Assembly: GCA_004123355.1 (NCBI GenBank)
Contig: SCHM01000001.1
Coordinates: forward strand, 13,650,193 to 13,714,192
Direction of reading: 5' to 3'
Source: Amphirosellinia nigrospora
Lineage: Eukaryota > Ascomycota > Sordariomycetes > Xylariales > Xylariaceae
DNA length: 64,000 bases
Program-made: the position numbers and the translations under genes
The notes under the pieces: model-generated
The model's database searches: none
Told to the model about the DNA's origin: nothing
What the model saw: the letters and a program-made list of their open reading frames with translations, nothing else
Part shown: piece after piece, positions 11,193 through 21,452 of the stretch
Layout: every line of letters starts with the position of its first letter
How positions within the stretch are numbered: the first letter of the stretch is position 1

Positions 11193-11526
11193 GCAATAGC
11201 ACACGCCTAGTAGTATCCTATGCTAGATGGCCTTCTAGTTACTGGCTGTTTTGCAGCGAAAGTGAAAATGGTAAGATAAGCCCCGCCCGACGGGCCAGCG
11301 CCTTATGGGGCCCCATAGAAAATATAGCCAGCTTTAGTTAAGGAGACATTTCGTTTCGGTATTGACCGGGGGCGCGACTTTTCGGTTCAGATCGAGTGTG
11401 CTTAAGTCCTCGGAAGATTCTTAGAGCACGGCTTAGCCTTTATGTTGTGTGAAATTAAGCTTCATCCCGCGAAGGAGTTCGCACCAGAGGAAGATAAGTT
11501 ACTTGTTCGTCACAACCAAGAAGGGT
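11193..11526. other. Spacer between two small elements
   Basis: No gene recognised. It lies between the 109-bp element and the solo LTR and contains one of the more G+C-rich patches (11280-11320) of this region. Confidence 0.35.
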
Positions 11527-11737
11527 TGTCACAAGGCATCCTGATCTCACGATACCTTGTCTAGCACACCAAAACACTCACCTTCCCAAGCCTCATATAG
11601 ACTCCGGGGGACTTACGGCCCTAGGAACAAAGGACCTAGATGTATATAGCTAGGGACTAGCCCTAGAGACTCCTATACTCTCTGCGCAACAACAGATATC
11701 AATATACACCCCATACCCTGATAGTGAGGTTATGACA
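11527..11737 (+). mobile_element. Solo LTR (Ty1/copia-like size and ends)
   Basis: A 211-bp segment starting TGTCACAAGG and ending TTATGACA, so the ends are TGTCA/TGACA, with a perfect 5-bp direct repeat AGGGT on both sides (11522-11526 and 11738-11742). It has TATATAGC inside and an A/C-rich right part, as in short retrotransposon LTRs. No internal coding region is next to it, so it looks like a solo LTR left after recombination. Orientation is uncertain. Confidence 0.7.
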
Positions 11738-11887
11738 AGGGTTAATCATCTAGTTCGCGAATTTATCTCTCTAACCAGATATATTGGCAGTGCTAATGTC
11801 GGCAGTCAATTCATTACGTAACATATAGCTCTAAGTGGAGCGACATGGTAAATGAATGCATGCCAATGTAACACCTCCTAGTTCTAA

Positions 11888-12852
11888 TCATGGGTAGTGT
11901 TGTGCCGCTAGAAAGCTGATGATAACGGGTGAGATGTCAATCTCCGAGCCGGGTCCCGGCCAACTGTGATCATGTCCGTCAATCTTGTAATGCTGCAGAC
12001 CTCCCGAAATGCCTCCACAGCTCCACACCTGGTGATGAACACCATTAGCCAAGTCCGTAGTGGTCATCGCGCCGCACTTGTCCCGGCTAGCCCACCGGGA
12101 AAGCCACTCGGGGATAGCGGGGAGTGGACCGCCTCGCCCCGCCCCCCCGATGTACGGGATCGTAGGATCAGCGGTCCCGTGGGACTCGAGGTAAGGTAGA
12201 GGAGAGCGTGCGAGGGTGCAGTTGCCGTTCCCGCTCGCGTCGGTGTAGAAGGCGCCGGAGGCGGAGGCGAAGGCGGCGAACTGGCCACCGTGCCCAGGAG
12301 AACAGGCGAGAGTGTCGACAAAGCCTCCACCATTCGAATGACCTGCCGCGTAGACGCGGGTGGTGTCGATGCAGTATTGGTTCTTTATCGCGTTGACGAG
12401 GTCCGTGGTGAAAACCTTGTCGCTCACGCCAGGAGTGGCGTACGTCGGGCCCTCCCAGTTGCCCTGGAGATATACGTCAGCGGAAGACCACATTATCGCC
12501 ACTTTGAAGAGGCACTCACGTTTACTCCCTGGGGATAGACGGTGATCATATTGGGATTCACGCTGGCATCCGAGAACCTGGTCGTCTGCTCAAAGTTTGT
12601 CGGGCTATCACCAGACCCGTGATAGGCAATAATTAGAGGCATGGGTGTGCTAATCTTGTACGAGGACGGGAGATGAATTCTGTAAGTGCGTGTCCCGCCA
12701 CTGCTCGCGATGGTGAACGTCTGTGTTGTGCCGATAAAACTGGCTGCTTTTCCACAACCTGGTGATGCGACGGCGCGAGTTGTAGGGTTGATGCCCAGCT
12801 CCGGCCAATAGTGCCGTCGCGGACAACAGCAGCTGAGTATGAGCTACCATTT
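11888..12852 (-). CDS. Secreted esterase, CE1/PHB-depolymerase type (feruloyl esterase-like)
   Basis: Alpha/beta-hydrolase expected to be secreted and to cleave ester-linked phenolic or acyl groups from plant cell-wall polysaccharides. It starts at the ATG at 12852 with a signal peptide (MVAHTQLLLSATALLAGAG). Exon 1 runs to 12520, a 56-bp intron spans 12464-12519, and exon 2 runs 12463-11888. Motifs in order: CGKAASF after the leader, LIIAYHGSGDSP (oxyanion region), MITVYPQGVN, nucleophile Ser in AAGHSNGGG, catalytic Asp in TADPTIPYIGG and His in GHDHSWPG. One extra base (or two missing) just after the signal peptide, near 12795, shifts the frame from the leader into INPTTRAVASPGCGK. It is isolated between relic and transposon sequence and is the only readable gene between 3.8 and 17.5 kb. 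Substrate cannot be fixed from sequence. Confidence 0.8.
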
Positions 12853-13133
12853 TGTGATTATGGCGCTTGAGTACTGTCCTAAGTACAAGGTATGGTAATC
12901 GTGAGCTTCAGGTAAGAGCTGAGCTCAATTTGAATCGCCAAAACTTGGGTGGCCTCTAAGTCGCTGCCGATGGAGAGGTCTGCTAAGTTTTATGCTGTAT
13001 ATGATGGAATGAGAAGCTGATTTCCCGACGACTCCGGGAATAATGAAACCCTCCTTATGTACCTCCTGGGGGCGGCTTTTCTATTTTTCGACGAAGCTTA
13101 CCAATACAACAGCTCGCTAGACCGTCCTACCAA

Positions 13134-13174
13134 TCCGGTTTAGTTCCGGTGTAGTTCCGGTGTAGTTCCGGTTT
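13134..13174 (+). repeat. Small tandem repeat, about 11-bp unit
   Basis: Four consecutive units ending in TTCCGGT (unit about TAGTTCCGGTG), the first and last slightly different. Too short for a functional claim. Confidence 0.7.
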
Positions 13175-13664
13175 AATTAAAGGTGATGATATGCACTATG
13201 AAGCAGTTAACTAACTTGGGGCGACATTGTGCACGGCAAACTTTACTAAGCGATGGGATGGCCAGAGATCTCGTCGGCGGTGAGGATTAATCGACGAGGG
13301 TAGGATAAATAAAAGTTTGCCCATCTGGGTATAGCAACTAGACAAGTTGCAATGACTAGCCATGTTTAAAAAATGTAGCTAATTAGTTCTAAGACCTTGC
13401 GGACGGAGATCTTTTTATATGTACAGCATCGGATCGGGATCGCATCCTCGAACTAGAGTATTAAGTAGCTCGCGCCAGTATGAACCACAGACATAGTTAT
13501 CGCGTATTGGTTAAGTCCTTCGGGCGCAAATAACACAGCGGAGAGCATCAGATTATCTGCTTCATGCTTAACATAAAGACAAGCAAGCCTATGCGAATCC
13601 GCAATAAATCAATACAGTGAATAATAGCTAATAGCAACCTCCACGCTAAAGGAAGCTAATTCAT

Positions 13665-13865
13665 CGGCTAACGGGCTCGAGGCCAAACTGGCCGCCAAAA
13701 ACATGCTTTCCGCCAGTATAGTATTCTGTTTGCATCCAAAACGCATAAAGTTGTATTAACGATGTAACCCTAAGTACGCTCTAAGAGCTAAACGGGTTAA
13801 CGCGTTTTAAATGGAGCTTTAAGATCTTCCTAGATTGATATTTAAAACTACGAGGAATAAAGTAT
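13665..13865 (+). repeat. Dispersed repeat B, A+T-rich copy
   Basis: Aligns with 28990-29150: both share AACTGGCCGCCAAAAACA, GCTTTCC, GATGTAAC/AATGTAAC, a CTCTAAGAGCTAAACGG / CTCCAGGAGCTGAACAGG stretch and GATCTTCC. Most differences are C/T and G/A, with this copy richer in A+T. Confidence 0.55.
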
Positions 13866-16800
13866 AGGTGGCTTGGAAGCCGATTGCGAGGGATTGTTAC
13901 ATATGCTGGAAGATAGTATTAGGTCTCCAATGGAGAGAGGTCACGTTACCTCTATACCGCGTCTCGGCAAATAACACTTTGATACTTCATATTCAAGATC
14001 TATATAGCGTTAATATAATAAGAAAATAAGAACTGAAAGAAATTTTATGATATGAAATACAGCCTGCATAAAGAGTGAGGCTAAAGACATGTCGCAGACC
14101 TCGTGGTTGGGCTGGAGTGCTTCGGGCTGATCGTAAATGGACCACCGTGGGTCAAGGAATGCTAGAAAGCTGGTAATAACTTCTCTTATCGGGGTGGTAG
14201 ATGAGGGAAGCTTTCATAAAAGCCCTCTGAGCTTGTTGTTTGGTGTAAATGTCAGGGTGAAGCCGAGCGCATCGAATAGGCCGTCCATCGGACAAGATCT
14301 AGAGTGTATTAAAAGAGAATAACCGACAACTTGGTTTAGATTGGACTACAATGGTGGATTGCTGGGGTGTTCTGGGAAGTACCGCAAGACGAGACTGTGG
14401 TTGAGGGTTCTCGCGAGGTGTATTTTGATCTGTGGGATTGCCGCCTCTAAGATCAGGTTCGATATCCTGTCTGGGCCCGGCCCTTTGCTACTATTCTTTA
14501 TTCCTTCCTTTCATTATCACTGTATCCCGTTCTACTAGGAACGCCTCTTTCTAAGTTATTTCTAATTTTATAGCCCGGGTCGCACGTTTACGTGGCAGTT
14601 TCCGCGAAGCCGGATCTCGGTTAGAGAGTCCCCACAAACCTCCCGGTCTTGAGAGTCGCCGAGACCGACCGTATGTAGCACCTGATCCAGGACAAAAGGG
14701 AGGAAAGGTTGGGGGAGGGTGTAATAAATCACTCGTACTACACATTTAGCTGCATTCATCACAATGCAGTAACCTCTAAGTGGTACGGTCTTGACTATCT
14801 CTGTAGGCCAGTTATTTGTCAACGCAGGGACAGCCCTCGGAAGCAGTACCATCCTCGCAGGGGTGTGGAAGATTCGGACGATTCGTAATACAAGGTGTGG
14901 CCGTGACAGCAAGACAGGACGCATCACTCCGCATTTCAAGAGGGGATGGAATGCTTGTTTTTAACGGAGGTGCCACAAGCTATATTAAGAGGTAGCCAAC
15001 GCTATCCGTATCGTAGGATTCTGTGTGAAATGATTGCCTTGGGTCCACTTACCTCCGTGCTGGTCGGACCGGGAATGACGGAAGCTCTTAAGCAGAAAAT
15101 ACTACAAAACACGGGGGAAAAATATCATCTACAATTCATAGATAAATAATAAAAAATATCCAATAATATTATTATACTTGTGCTACCGTCTAACTATCCT
15201 CCGATTCTTATTTTTATGATTATGGCTATTTAGACTAGCAAGCTGGAACTTAGGCGGCCTGGGCACCTCGGATTGCGATATCTCCTACTCCGACTGCCGC
15301 AGTTTCAACTGGATACTGTTGCTAAACTTGGTTTCGTTCGTATTTATTCGAGCATTGGCTTCGTGACCAACATGTGCAAGGTTTTGCCTTCAGCCTAACC
15401 CGATAAATTATTTTGGTGCTTCATGGCCGCCGTTCGGTGGGAGGCCGTTTTGAGCAATGCTATCTCGGAGGATGGCGTAGGGAAGCATGATCTCGCTCTC
15501 TGCCCACTACTATGCCTGCAGTTACACTCGGTCCCATGGTAGGTGACAAAATTACATAAACACTTCCAATTACTCAAGGTGAGCCGACTAATTACGGGAT
15601 GCTTCCCACCAAACCCCCTCCATCGGCCGTGTTCCTCGTACGCTCCGCACCTAAGACCTGGCGCCGGCAATTCTCGGCGCTCGGGTGCAAAACCTGCCAC
15701 AGCACCAAACCTATACCTAGCGTAAATGACCACAGGAGCGTAGCGTTACTGCCATGATCGGCTAGCTTGGAGGATGGCGTGTGCAGATCTCGAACACAAG
15801 TGCCCAAGGTAACAAGGTTTTAAAATCAAAGGCTAGGGACGTATCGCCACTGGATTTGTCAGATACATGCAAGAACATGCAGCTGGGTTGGATATGTTAT
15901 ATTAGCAATCTAGCAACCTCAAGTGGTCTTCCCCGTCTGAGCTAGCCCCGCTCCGTGTAATCACAACCGGCTCGGTAGCTCAGACTCCGGGCCTGGCGCC
16001 CCTTTGTAGTCACCCACCCCGGCGTGCGTCCTATCGGGGTACGGCCATTCGCAGGGTCGTGTAGGCAATTCAAAGTGACGTGTCGGCGCGTTCGGCTTGT
16101 GGTGCTGAGGGCCCCAGCGTTAAGGGAGCACCAGCTCCCCGCAAAAGCCCACTACCCCGCCATCAGCCAATTCTTGACTTCTTCGGCAGCTTATATTATA
16201 TTTGGGAAGCAACAGGTGTGAACGCTTGAAATGTATATTGCAAGCCTTTTTCGATGGCGATAGTTGACGGGGTAGTACCTTATAAAATAGGAGGACAACC
16301 TAATCGGATTGGTCTGCTACCAGTTCCTTATGACTTGGCATTGCTTCATACTTGGGCAGTGTCCGTCTCTTAGTTTTCTGGTAAGCGCCTTGCTTGGTGC
16401 GTGCATATCAGTCAGGCTCATTGTTGTAGGTGGTAAAATTGATATGCATGTAGATTGTGGGCACGTAGAATTATTTTTCTAGGAAGATCAGCGCTATCCC
16501 AGGCGATTGATAGTAGCAGGAAGGGATCACGCTGATTCAAGAAATAGGCTTGGCCCGCGAGGGCCGGCTCCTAACCGCCGCGGCCCCGCATCTTTCGGCG
16601 CCGAGGAATCGTCGTTAGGCGCCTTTATTTCAAGTATCAGCCCGCCTCTCTGGTGTGCGGACCGAGCAGTCTCGGTATAGCCGCCGGGCGCTGGACGTCA
16701 CAGTCGCTTCCGGACTTGGTGTGGGTCCTGGGCTAGTTGCTGATCAGCATCAAGTAGGTGGGACGACTTAGCGCCCACAAGACACATACTATCTAGAAAG

Positions 16801-17520
16801 AATGTAAGTATATCTCGCACGGTTTATATTATATAATCCTATTAGTTATTTTGTATTGCACCCTAGGCGGAAACCAATTTAGATATCTTTTGTTTCGGAT
16901 TAAATGGTAGCACTTCTAGCTTTTGACTTATCTTTAGGCCCCTTGGTGATTAGCACTTATACACTACTGCTTTGGCCATTATTGTGCACCTAGGGTGTAG
17001 ACCCTATTCTGACGAAAATTGGCAAGGTAAGAAAGTAAACAATATTTTAGCACGACAATGAAACTAGCCAGACATTGAATCTCGGATCCAGTGCTTCATT
17101 TTCATCCTCGTCCTTTTAAAGGCGACCTAGCCGGGTCCGTAGTGATAGGGGGGACTCGTTGGTTCGCCTAGATCACCCAACCTTTTGGCTGGAAACCAGC
17201 CCCGTTTGGGCATCGCAGCGGCATCGTTGTCCTCGGGAAGACTCCTTAGGTCGACTGCCTCATCCAACTTTTTGACCGGGGGTTAGCCGAGATCGGACAA
17301 TGCGGCTTACAAGAGATCATATAATATATACTTGATGTTTTTTTTTCATACGCTGTGGCATATTCTTTTTCATTCCACGGACGTCTTAATACTTTAATTG
17401 TTTAATAGGCTAGCTAAAACATTTAAGACTTTCGTATTTTTAAAATTAAGGGTGAAAAAATTGGTTATTGTGGCGAAAATATAATATATTCGAATAAATA
17501 TAATCAGTACTCAAGTCTAT

Positions 17521-18860
17521 TCATCTCGATAAATGATTTAGGTCAAAAGCGCAAACCCTTTCTAGGCTTGAGCTTGGCCCCTGGCTAGATAAATATGCGT
17601 CGTATAGGTTCATTGCTGTAAGCCACCACTGTTTCCTGTCAGGGTCTCTAAGGACTGATGCGACTTTAGCTCTACAGCAGACGAGCCGCGTAACCATGGC
17701 AGGAGAGTCGACTAGTAACTTAGCCTTTAAATCTTGATCCAGCCCAGCATGGCATTCGTCGGTGTTAACCACACGGGCGCGCAATCTTGAGAAGACGCTG
17801 CAGATAGTGTCGGGTGTTGTACCAGGCTCGGGCAATGGCATGGGTCCACCGAAAAATAAATCCAAGACCTCACGGCTCTTTTCGGCCATATTGCGCATGA
17901 CTAGGTTATAGGCGATTTGGTGAGCGAGCTCGGCTGTGACGGGGGCGATGCCCAGGCAATACTTGTCATGATGGAAGGTTGGTTTTTCTCTCAAGTGAGT
18001 GGCGAGGGCCTGTTGGCTCGCATGGCCGAGTAGAGTAGGTTTTGACGAGGCACCAAGTCGAGCGAGTAACTACGGGACGAGGTCAACGGGACGCAAACGA
18101 GATGAGACAGTGTAGGTTCCAAACCCCCTACCTTGGGGACGGAGAAAATTGATCTGGCGCTCGACAGCTGGTCGGCCTTCCAGGTCGGCGGCAGCCCATC
18201 GGAAGCCCAGCTGGCCTTTTTGTTATAGGGGAGAAAAAGCCTTATGGATGCTATGTTGCCCCAGTCGTCGTCCCAGCGCCGCGAAAACTCGATTTCTTCG
18301 ACGGAGACGGGGAATGAGATATTGTGGGAATGCAGAAGATGTAGGGCACTGACTAGGCTCGCCTCGAGGGCATCGAGATAGGGTAGCTGGATGGCAATGG
18401 TGTTTTGACAGCAGAGATCTTTCAAGAGGCCCTCAAAGGAGACACGACAGCTAGTTCTCGGCAAGGCGGCATAATCGAATTCGATGTTGCGCTGGGAGTC
18501 GTCCTGGTTGATGGGACGGAGGGTGTCATAGGACCGGGAGTGGAGGAGGATTAACAGCGATAATTGACAGGTATACGCTTCTCGGGTATGGCACTGAGTT
18601 AGCCGCAAGGTTAGCTCAGGCTAGAGATCTTGGGATGGCGGCTGGAGAAAACTCACGTGTATTACGTTGCTCTTCTTGGCCTTCTTGCGCGCGCGGCGAT
18701 GGTCCTGACGCGTCTTTGCTGTAGGTTGGGGGAGCTTGATGGTGTTTCTGGGTGTCGCGGTGGCGGTGGGGGCTCGAGGGCGAGATTCATGGGTTCGAAG
18801 TTTTAATCTCTCTAAGCGGTCCATTGGTTGATGGCGCTCTATGTATTGATTTGTGTACAA
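17521..18860 (-). CDS. Hypothetical fungal protein
   Basis: I do not recognise this protein. Exon 1 (18860 to about 18654) encodes a basic N-terminal region with KTRQDHRRARKKAKK, which could be a nuclear localisation or nucleic-acid-binding stretch. A GT-AG intron (GTGAGT donor; acceptor before 18590) joins ...NVIH to CHTREAYTCQLSLLILLHS. Exon 2 continues with CVPLTSSRSYSLDL and breaks frame near 17995, where one base change joins ...NRPSP to THLREKPTFHHDKYCLG. The rest is KSREVLDLFFGG, then WWLTAMNLYDAYL and the stop at 17521. No membrane segment or catalytic motif is visible. The codon content and splice sites look like a real gene; the frame break fits the assembly-error pattern seen in other genes. 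Confidence 0.6.
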
Positions 18861-19271
18861 GATGGAAGGGTGGATGAGGATGAAAGTAGATAAGTACCTA
18901 CTTACCTACTTACCTACTTATCTAATCTCTATCTACTAGACTCACTTCGGGGTACCAGCTAGTCACCTGTTACCCTGTCACCTGACAGAAAAGTTACGAA
19001 TAAGGTAACGAGCCCTTCACTCTTCAGCATTGTCAAAGATAGTGAATACGTATATATGTATTATAGCAGTATTGTAAATTAAATTAGGATGATTAAGAAG
19101 GATAGATCCGAGTCCGAAGGACTCGGGGGTATACATGATATATAAATATGTCAAACAGGTGGGTGGAGTGTACCACACCCCACTTAATTCGACAACAAGC
19201 ATCGGAGTGGCCTTTAAGATAATACAGTTTATTAAACAGGAATCAGAACCGCGGATGTGTTAAGACTATGG
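18861..19271. other. Promoter-side spacer with an 8-bp tandem repeat
   Basis: About 18894-18922 repeats the 8-mer ACCTACTT three to four times, in a region that probably serves as promoter of the hypothetical gene. Nothing else recognised. Confidence 0.5.
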
Positions 19272-21045
19272 CTATCGTAGGCCATGACGAGCCGGAAATC
19301 TTCCCAAACTTGGTTGAACTTTACTAAAATCGATGTCAACATACTCTGGCGAGTTCTCTGGGGCCAGAGGGGCTAAAGGTGCTCGAAGGCTTTGGTAGGC
19401 TAGCACTATCATTTTCACAATAGTGGTGACCCTTTCAGTTCTTAAGAGTTCCCAAAGACGTCCAATGAGATCAGAGATACCAGATAACCTTTCGTGGCCA
19501 TCTATCACGATAAATATGCGTTCAACATGACTCAGTAATGCCACGAACAGCTGCAACCAGTCGTTGGGGCTTTTGCACGAATCAAATGCTCGATCGTCGA
19601 CGGGAGCCCGTGGAAACATTTCCGGTTGCTGGTTAACCATCTGTTGAATCATCGACTTGAACACATCTTCCACTGATACGGGAGTTCCACTTCGTATCAA
19701 GGAGCCTCCAAGAAACCAGATTACTGGGAGCCCCCTTCGTCTCAATTGTTCAGCCACATCTAAAACACAATCTTGCACGCTCTCGCTTCGAATGGCCGAA
19801 GCCTTGATTCGAACCAGTGATGAATGTGGACTGGCCATCGACTCATAGACTGTTGGTGGCATGACCACTTTTTGATATGAAAAGTCTTTGCGTGAGCGTC
19901 GGCGATTCCGCATAACCAGGCTTAAATCAAGTATCTTTAATGGGTCGAAAGAGACCTGAAGATATGAAGCCGCTCGATCAGGTACGAATGGAAATGATGC
20001 CGAGATGCTCGCAGGCAACGGAAAATATGTGATATTTCCCGGCGTTTGAACATTATTGGTTGTATGATTTAGATAGTCTCTATACATCAGCGTGAACCTA
20101 GAGTTCAAGTCCTGTAAAGTTATGTTCATGTCGCGCGTCTCAGCACGATGAGCTACAGCAGACTGGTTGTGAAGTCTTGCAAGACTCTTGTCGATCTTGA
20201 GCTTGATGTCCTCGAATTCTAGCGGCCACGGATTGATGATAGATAGAAGGACTTTCCTTCGCACGCTTTTTGTCGTGTTTTGGTACCACCTAGTTGCCCT
20301 TATGCAGAATTCAACGACTCCCGAATAGAGCTCTATAGTTGTTCTCTGGATATGGTCAACTGGGTAGAGCTTGAATGCCATGAACTCGGCATCATCTAGG
20401 GCGGAAAGGATTTCCAAGAATGCCTCGGCAATCCGAGAAGCTAGATTCTCATGGTTTAGAGTCACCGTGAATATGAATCTTAAGCCACCCCAGACTATAG
20501 CGGCATATTCCGGGTTCGATGAGACAAGAGTGTCAATAATTTGACTATAGTGCATCATCCGAGAGCAAATTTTGGTCCACATTGCTGTGCCTGTCGCTAA
20601 TTTCCTCGAACGTGAAGATTTTTTAGCTTCATAGAGCATCTTCGCCTGACCAAGCACGGCAAGGACATCTTGCAATGTGTTTTGGCTAGATAGCCAGGTC
20701 TTGGATTTCTTGCGGTTGTCTGGGAAACTTTCTTTATGAAATTCGAGCGCTTTCATATATTTCCCGTGCTGGGTCGGAATACTGGTTGCTAGTATCTCTT
20801 AGCTTCGGGCGTTGAACTTTGAACCACTCGTGAGGATAACCCTACCTGCGACTCGATGCATTCGCTAAATATTTTTCCGTTATGCTATTATGCCGAGACA
20901 ATCTGGGGAAAGGGAATGTCTGGTTTCTGCTGTCTAAAACAGCCATGACGCTTCCACTTGGATCCATTGCTGCGAATGCGCATATGAGGACCTCTTTTGT
21001 AGAGTTGGAGATACCTGCGCCAAACTGAGCTGAATGTCCTTCCAA
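19272..21045 (-). CDS. DUF7708-domain protein (fungal STAND/NLR-like, no canonical P-loop)
   Basis: The 494-residue uninterrupted ORF from 20756 carries the fungal DUF7708 signature SNPEYAAIVWGGLRFIFTV, LASRIAEAFLEIL and IELYSGVVEFCIRATRWY. This domain typically sits at the N-terminus of fungal STAND/NLR-like proteins and of ankyrin-repeat proteins. Downstream is a region with LVRIKASAIRSE, VIWFLGGSL and a Walker-B-like strand RIFIVIDGHERL, but no GxxxxGK[ST]; the protein ends without a repeat domain. A likely first exon is 21045-20846: a 64-bp GT-AG intron (20845-20782) with matching phase joins ...LANASSR to SIPTQHGKYMKALEF, giving about 569 residues. Its start is 407 bp from the divergent AAA+ gene. 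Role is probably in non-self recognition or regulated signalling, by family only. The ORF is intact, in contrast to its neighbours. Confidence 0.72.
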
Positions 21046-21452
21046 AATAACGAAAGTCAGTCCGAATGAAATAAATATAAAAAACCCAAAGAATCGGGAG
21101 GGAACCGACGTATTACATCACATGTTGTATCAAATCAGATTATCTACCCGACACTTTAGAGGTGGAGGCTATGCTATGGAGGAAGGTTGCATTGTAAGGC
21201 AACTATCATGTCAGCACGCCTCCGATCGATGCCGCGACCAGTATCTATAGCCCAATACTTACCATGCTATACCGATTTAAGATCTCCCCCGCATCGTAGA
21301 ACAGTTCAGGATAACGATTTCTACTGACTCTCAATGACTGCCAGCCAGCTGGTTCTTTATGTTTGTGTTCCTGACGGCGCAAAATTTTGACCATCCGATT
21401 TTCTTACCTACAACACTTCCGGAGTAGTTTCTTTTGTTTGCAGAGGTCCGAA

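Larger units (their letters stand above)
12853..17520. other. Long gene-poor, A+T-rich accessory region
   Basis: About 4.7 kb with many in-frame stops on all frames. It contains the small tandem repeat at 13134 and one copy of the dispersed repeat at about 13665. Short ORFs at 14568-14939, 14946-15149, 15395-15807 and 16024-16221 show no family I recognise. Some patches (15950-16180, 16550-16760, 17100-17290) are markedly more G+C-rich and could be unmutated fragments of transposons, but nothing in them identifies an element class. Confidence 0.45.

Noticed and set aside
18894-18922. CRISPR-like or telomere-like array
   Set aside because: It is a contiguous 8-mer tandem repeat of three to four units without spacers and without telomeric TTAGGG units.
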